Positions 63,100-64,000 of a DNA stretch of 64,000 bases are shown here, piece by piece; positions within the stretch are counted from its first letter, which is position 1, and each line of letters starts with the position of its first letter. Made by a program: the position numbers and the translations under genes. The notes under the pieces were generated by a model. That model was given only the letters and a program-made list of their open reading frames with translations, ran no database searches and was not told the DNA's origin. Origin of the DNA: Onthophagus taurus (taxonomy: Eukaryota; Arthropoda; Insecta; Coleoptera; Scarabaeidae); the NCBI RefSeq assembly GCF_036711975.1, contig NC_091966.1, positions 19,475,501-19,539,500 on the forward strand. The letters are read 5' to 3'.

Positions 63100-64000
63100 A
63101 CTAGTTAACCAGACTAGTTAAAAAAATTATATTTCTAACAAAAGTAGAAATGTATTTAGGAATTATGTCACATTCAAAAAGTTAAATCACTATTTGCTAT
63201 CAGTACCTTTGTTAAAGGATCTGTAAAAGATGTTACCACAGACATTAAACGACATTGAAATAACTTACTGAATGTTGGATTTCACTTATATTACTCGTTG
63301 AATCAGCATGATTACTTTCTAATTCTAATTTAGCAAGTGAATGTGAGAAGTGTAAATCTAGCAGAATTTCGAACTTTTAAGGAAGTCAAAGAATTTCTTT
63401 TAAGGCTGAACTATTAGAAGAAATTATAGATTAGGTATGTATTTTTTTTTGAATCATGATTCAAAAATACATAATCCATAGAAGAAATTAGGAAATTAAA
63501 ATATCTATGTTAGTCACAAAAACTAAATGTTTATTTTGCCACCAAGAGTTCCACAATCAAGCACGGGGTAATTATTTACATGTAGCATCTATTAAAATCA
63601 TCAATTTTGAAATTTTGGGCCTTCCAGTCTAAGAAGAATTCTTGTCAAATTTAATTGTATTTCGTATAAGATCGCAGTCACAAATGATCTTTCAAAAATG
63701 GACGAAAAAGAACTTGTAGATTCCAGTTCATTGCAAAAAATTTGCAATACATCGTTACATATGGGACGGCTTCTTTTGAGAGCAAAAATATTTTGGAAGC
63801 ATTATCAAGACACAAAAGAGATTTTTATGTCAATGACTTGGAATGATTTGGAATAAATACCAAATATTTTTTATGCATTTTTCATCGAGTTGACAAAATG
63901 GAATATGTTTATCCAATTTCTTCAAAAAACATTGTCAGTTCCTTACCACCTAACATCTTAGGTATCTAGAAAAATCATAGCATGTTACCAGATACCTCAA
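63100..64000. other. Intergenic, nothing supported
   Basis: AT-rich. A 52-codon plus-strand frame (63698-63856, MDEKELVDSSSLQKICN...) has no features that I recognise and is probably chance or a decayed fragment. Confidence 0.4.

Overview
This is an intron-bearing animal genome, most likely an insect and probably a beetle. The ribosomal protein S5 N-terminus resembles coleopteran RpS5, and the window is AT-rich and packed with insect-type transposons. Only two cellular genes can be read in full: RpS5 (uS7) on the minus strand, 11262 to about 3050, and Syntaxin 6 on the plus strand, about 11.7-20.15 kb. They lie head to head around a shared promoter. A third gene is represented by one terminal coding exon on the minus strand at 58033-58161, and a promoter-like 5' UTR block sits at 57.14-57.42 kb.

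The RpS5 introns appear to be an snoRNA nursery. Introns 1, 2 and 3 each carry a box C/D snoRNA with the same guide, complementary to the 28S rRNA segment just before the invariant GUUACCACAGGG block. Introns 2 and 4 carry two 133-nt paralogous H/ACA snoRNAs. Intron 2 of RpS5 (6.2 kb) and introns 3 and 4 of Syntaxin 6 (1.8 and 4.6 kb) are swollen by transposons: Tc1-like, Harbinger-derived, mariner-like, hAT, Penelope-like, pogo-like and LINE pieces.

From 20.2 to 34.4 kb lie several hAT elements. Those at 20.9-25.5 kb are decayed and nested. One at 26724-28634 has an apparently intact, once-interrupted transposase with D190, D266 and E582. They are followed by two inverted copies of a mariner-like element and a CR1/L2-like LINE. 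From 34540 to 45893 there is a four-level nest: a Ginger-type cut-and-paste element with 0.2-kb inverted ends and a TATA duplication is split by a Ty3/gypsy retrotransposon (TAAT duplication), which is split by an RNase H-bearing LINE, which is split by a 1.66-kb solo LTR (CTAT duplication). A mariner-like element sits separately inside the left part of the Ginger.

From 45.9 to 64 kb there are mostly complete-ended DNA transposons with dead transposases: mariner-like at 47.7 kb, Harbinger at 50.0 kb, pogo-like at 51.6-53.9 kb and a second, shorter Ginger at 54.1-55.6 kb. They are followed by the third-gene traces, a small inverted-repeat element, a LINE 3' end and a piggyBac remnant. No tRNA, rRNA, CRISPR or bacterial features were found. 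All family names come from reading motifs, not from searches.
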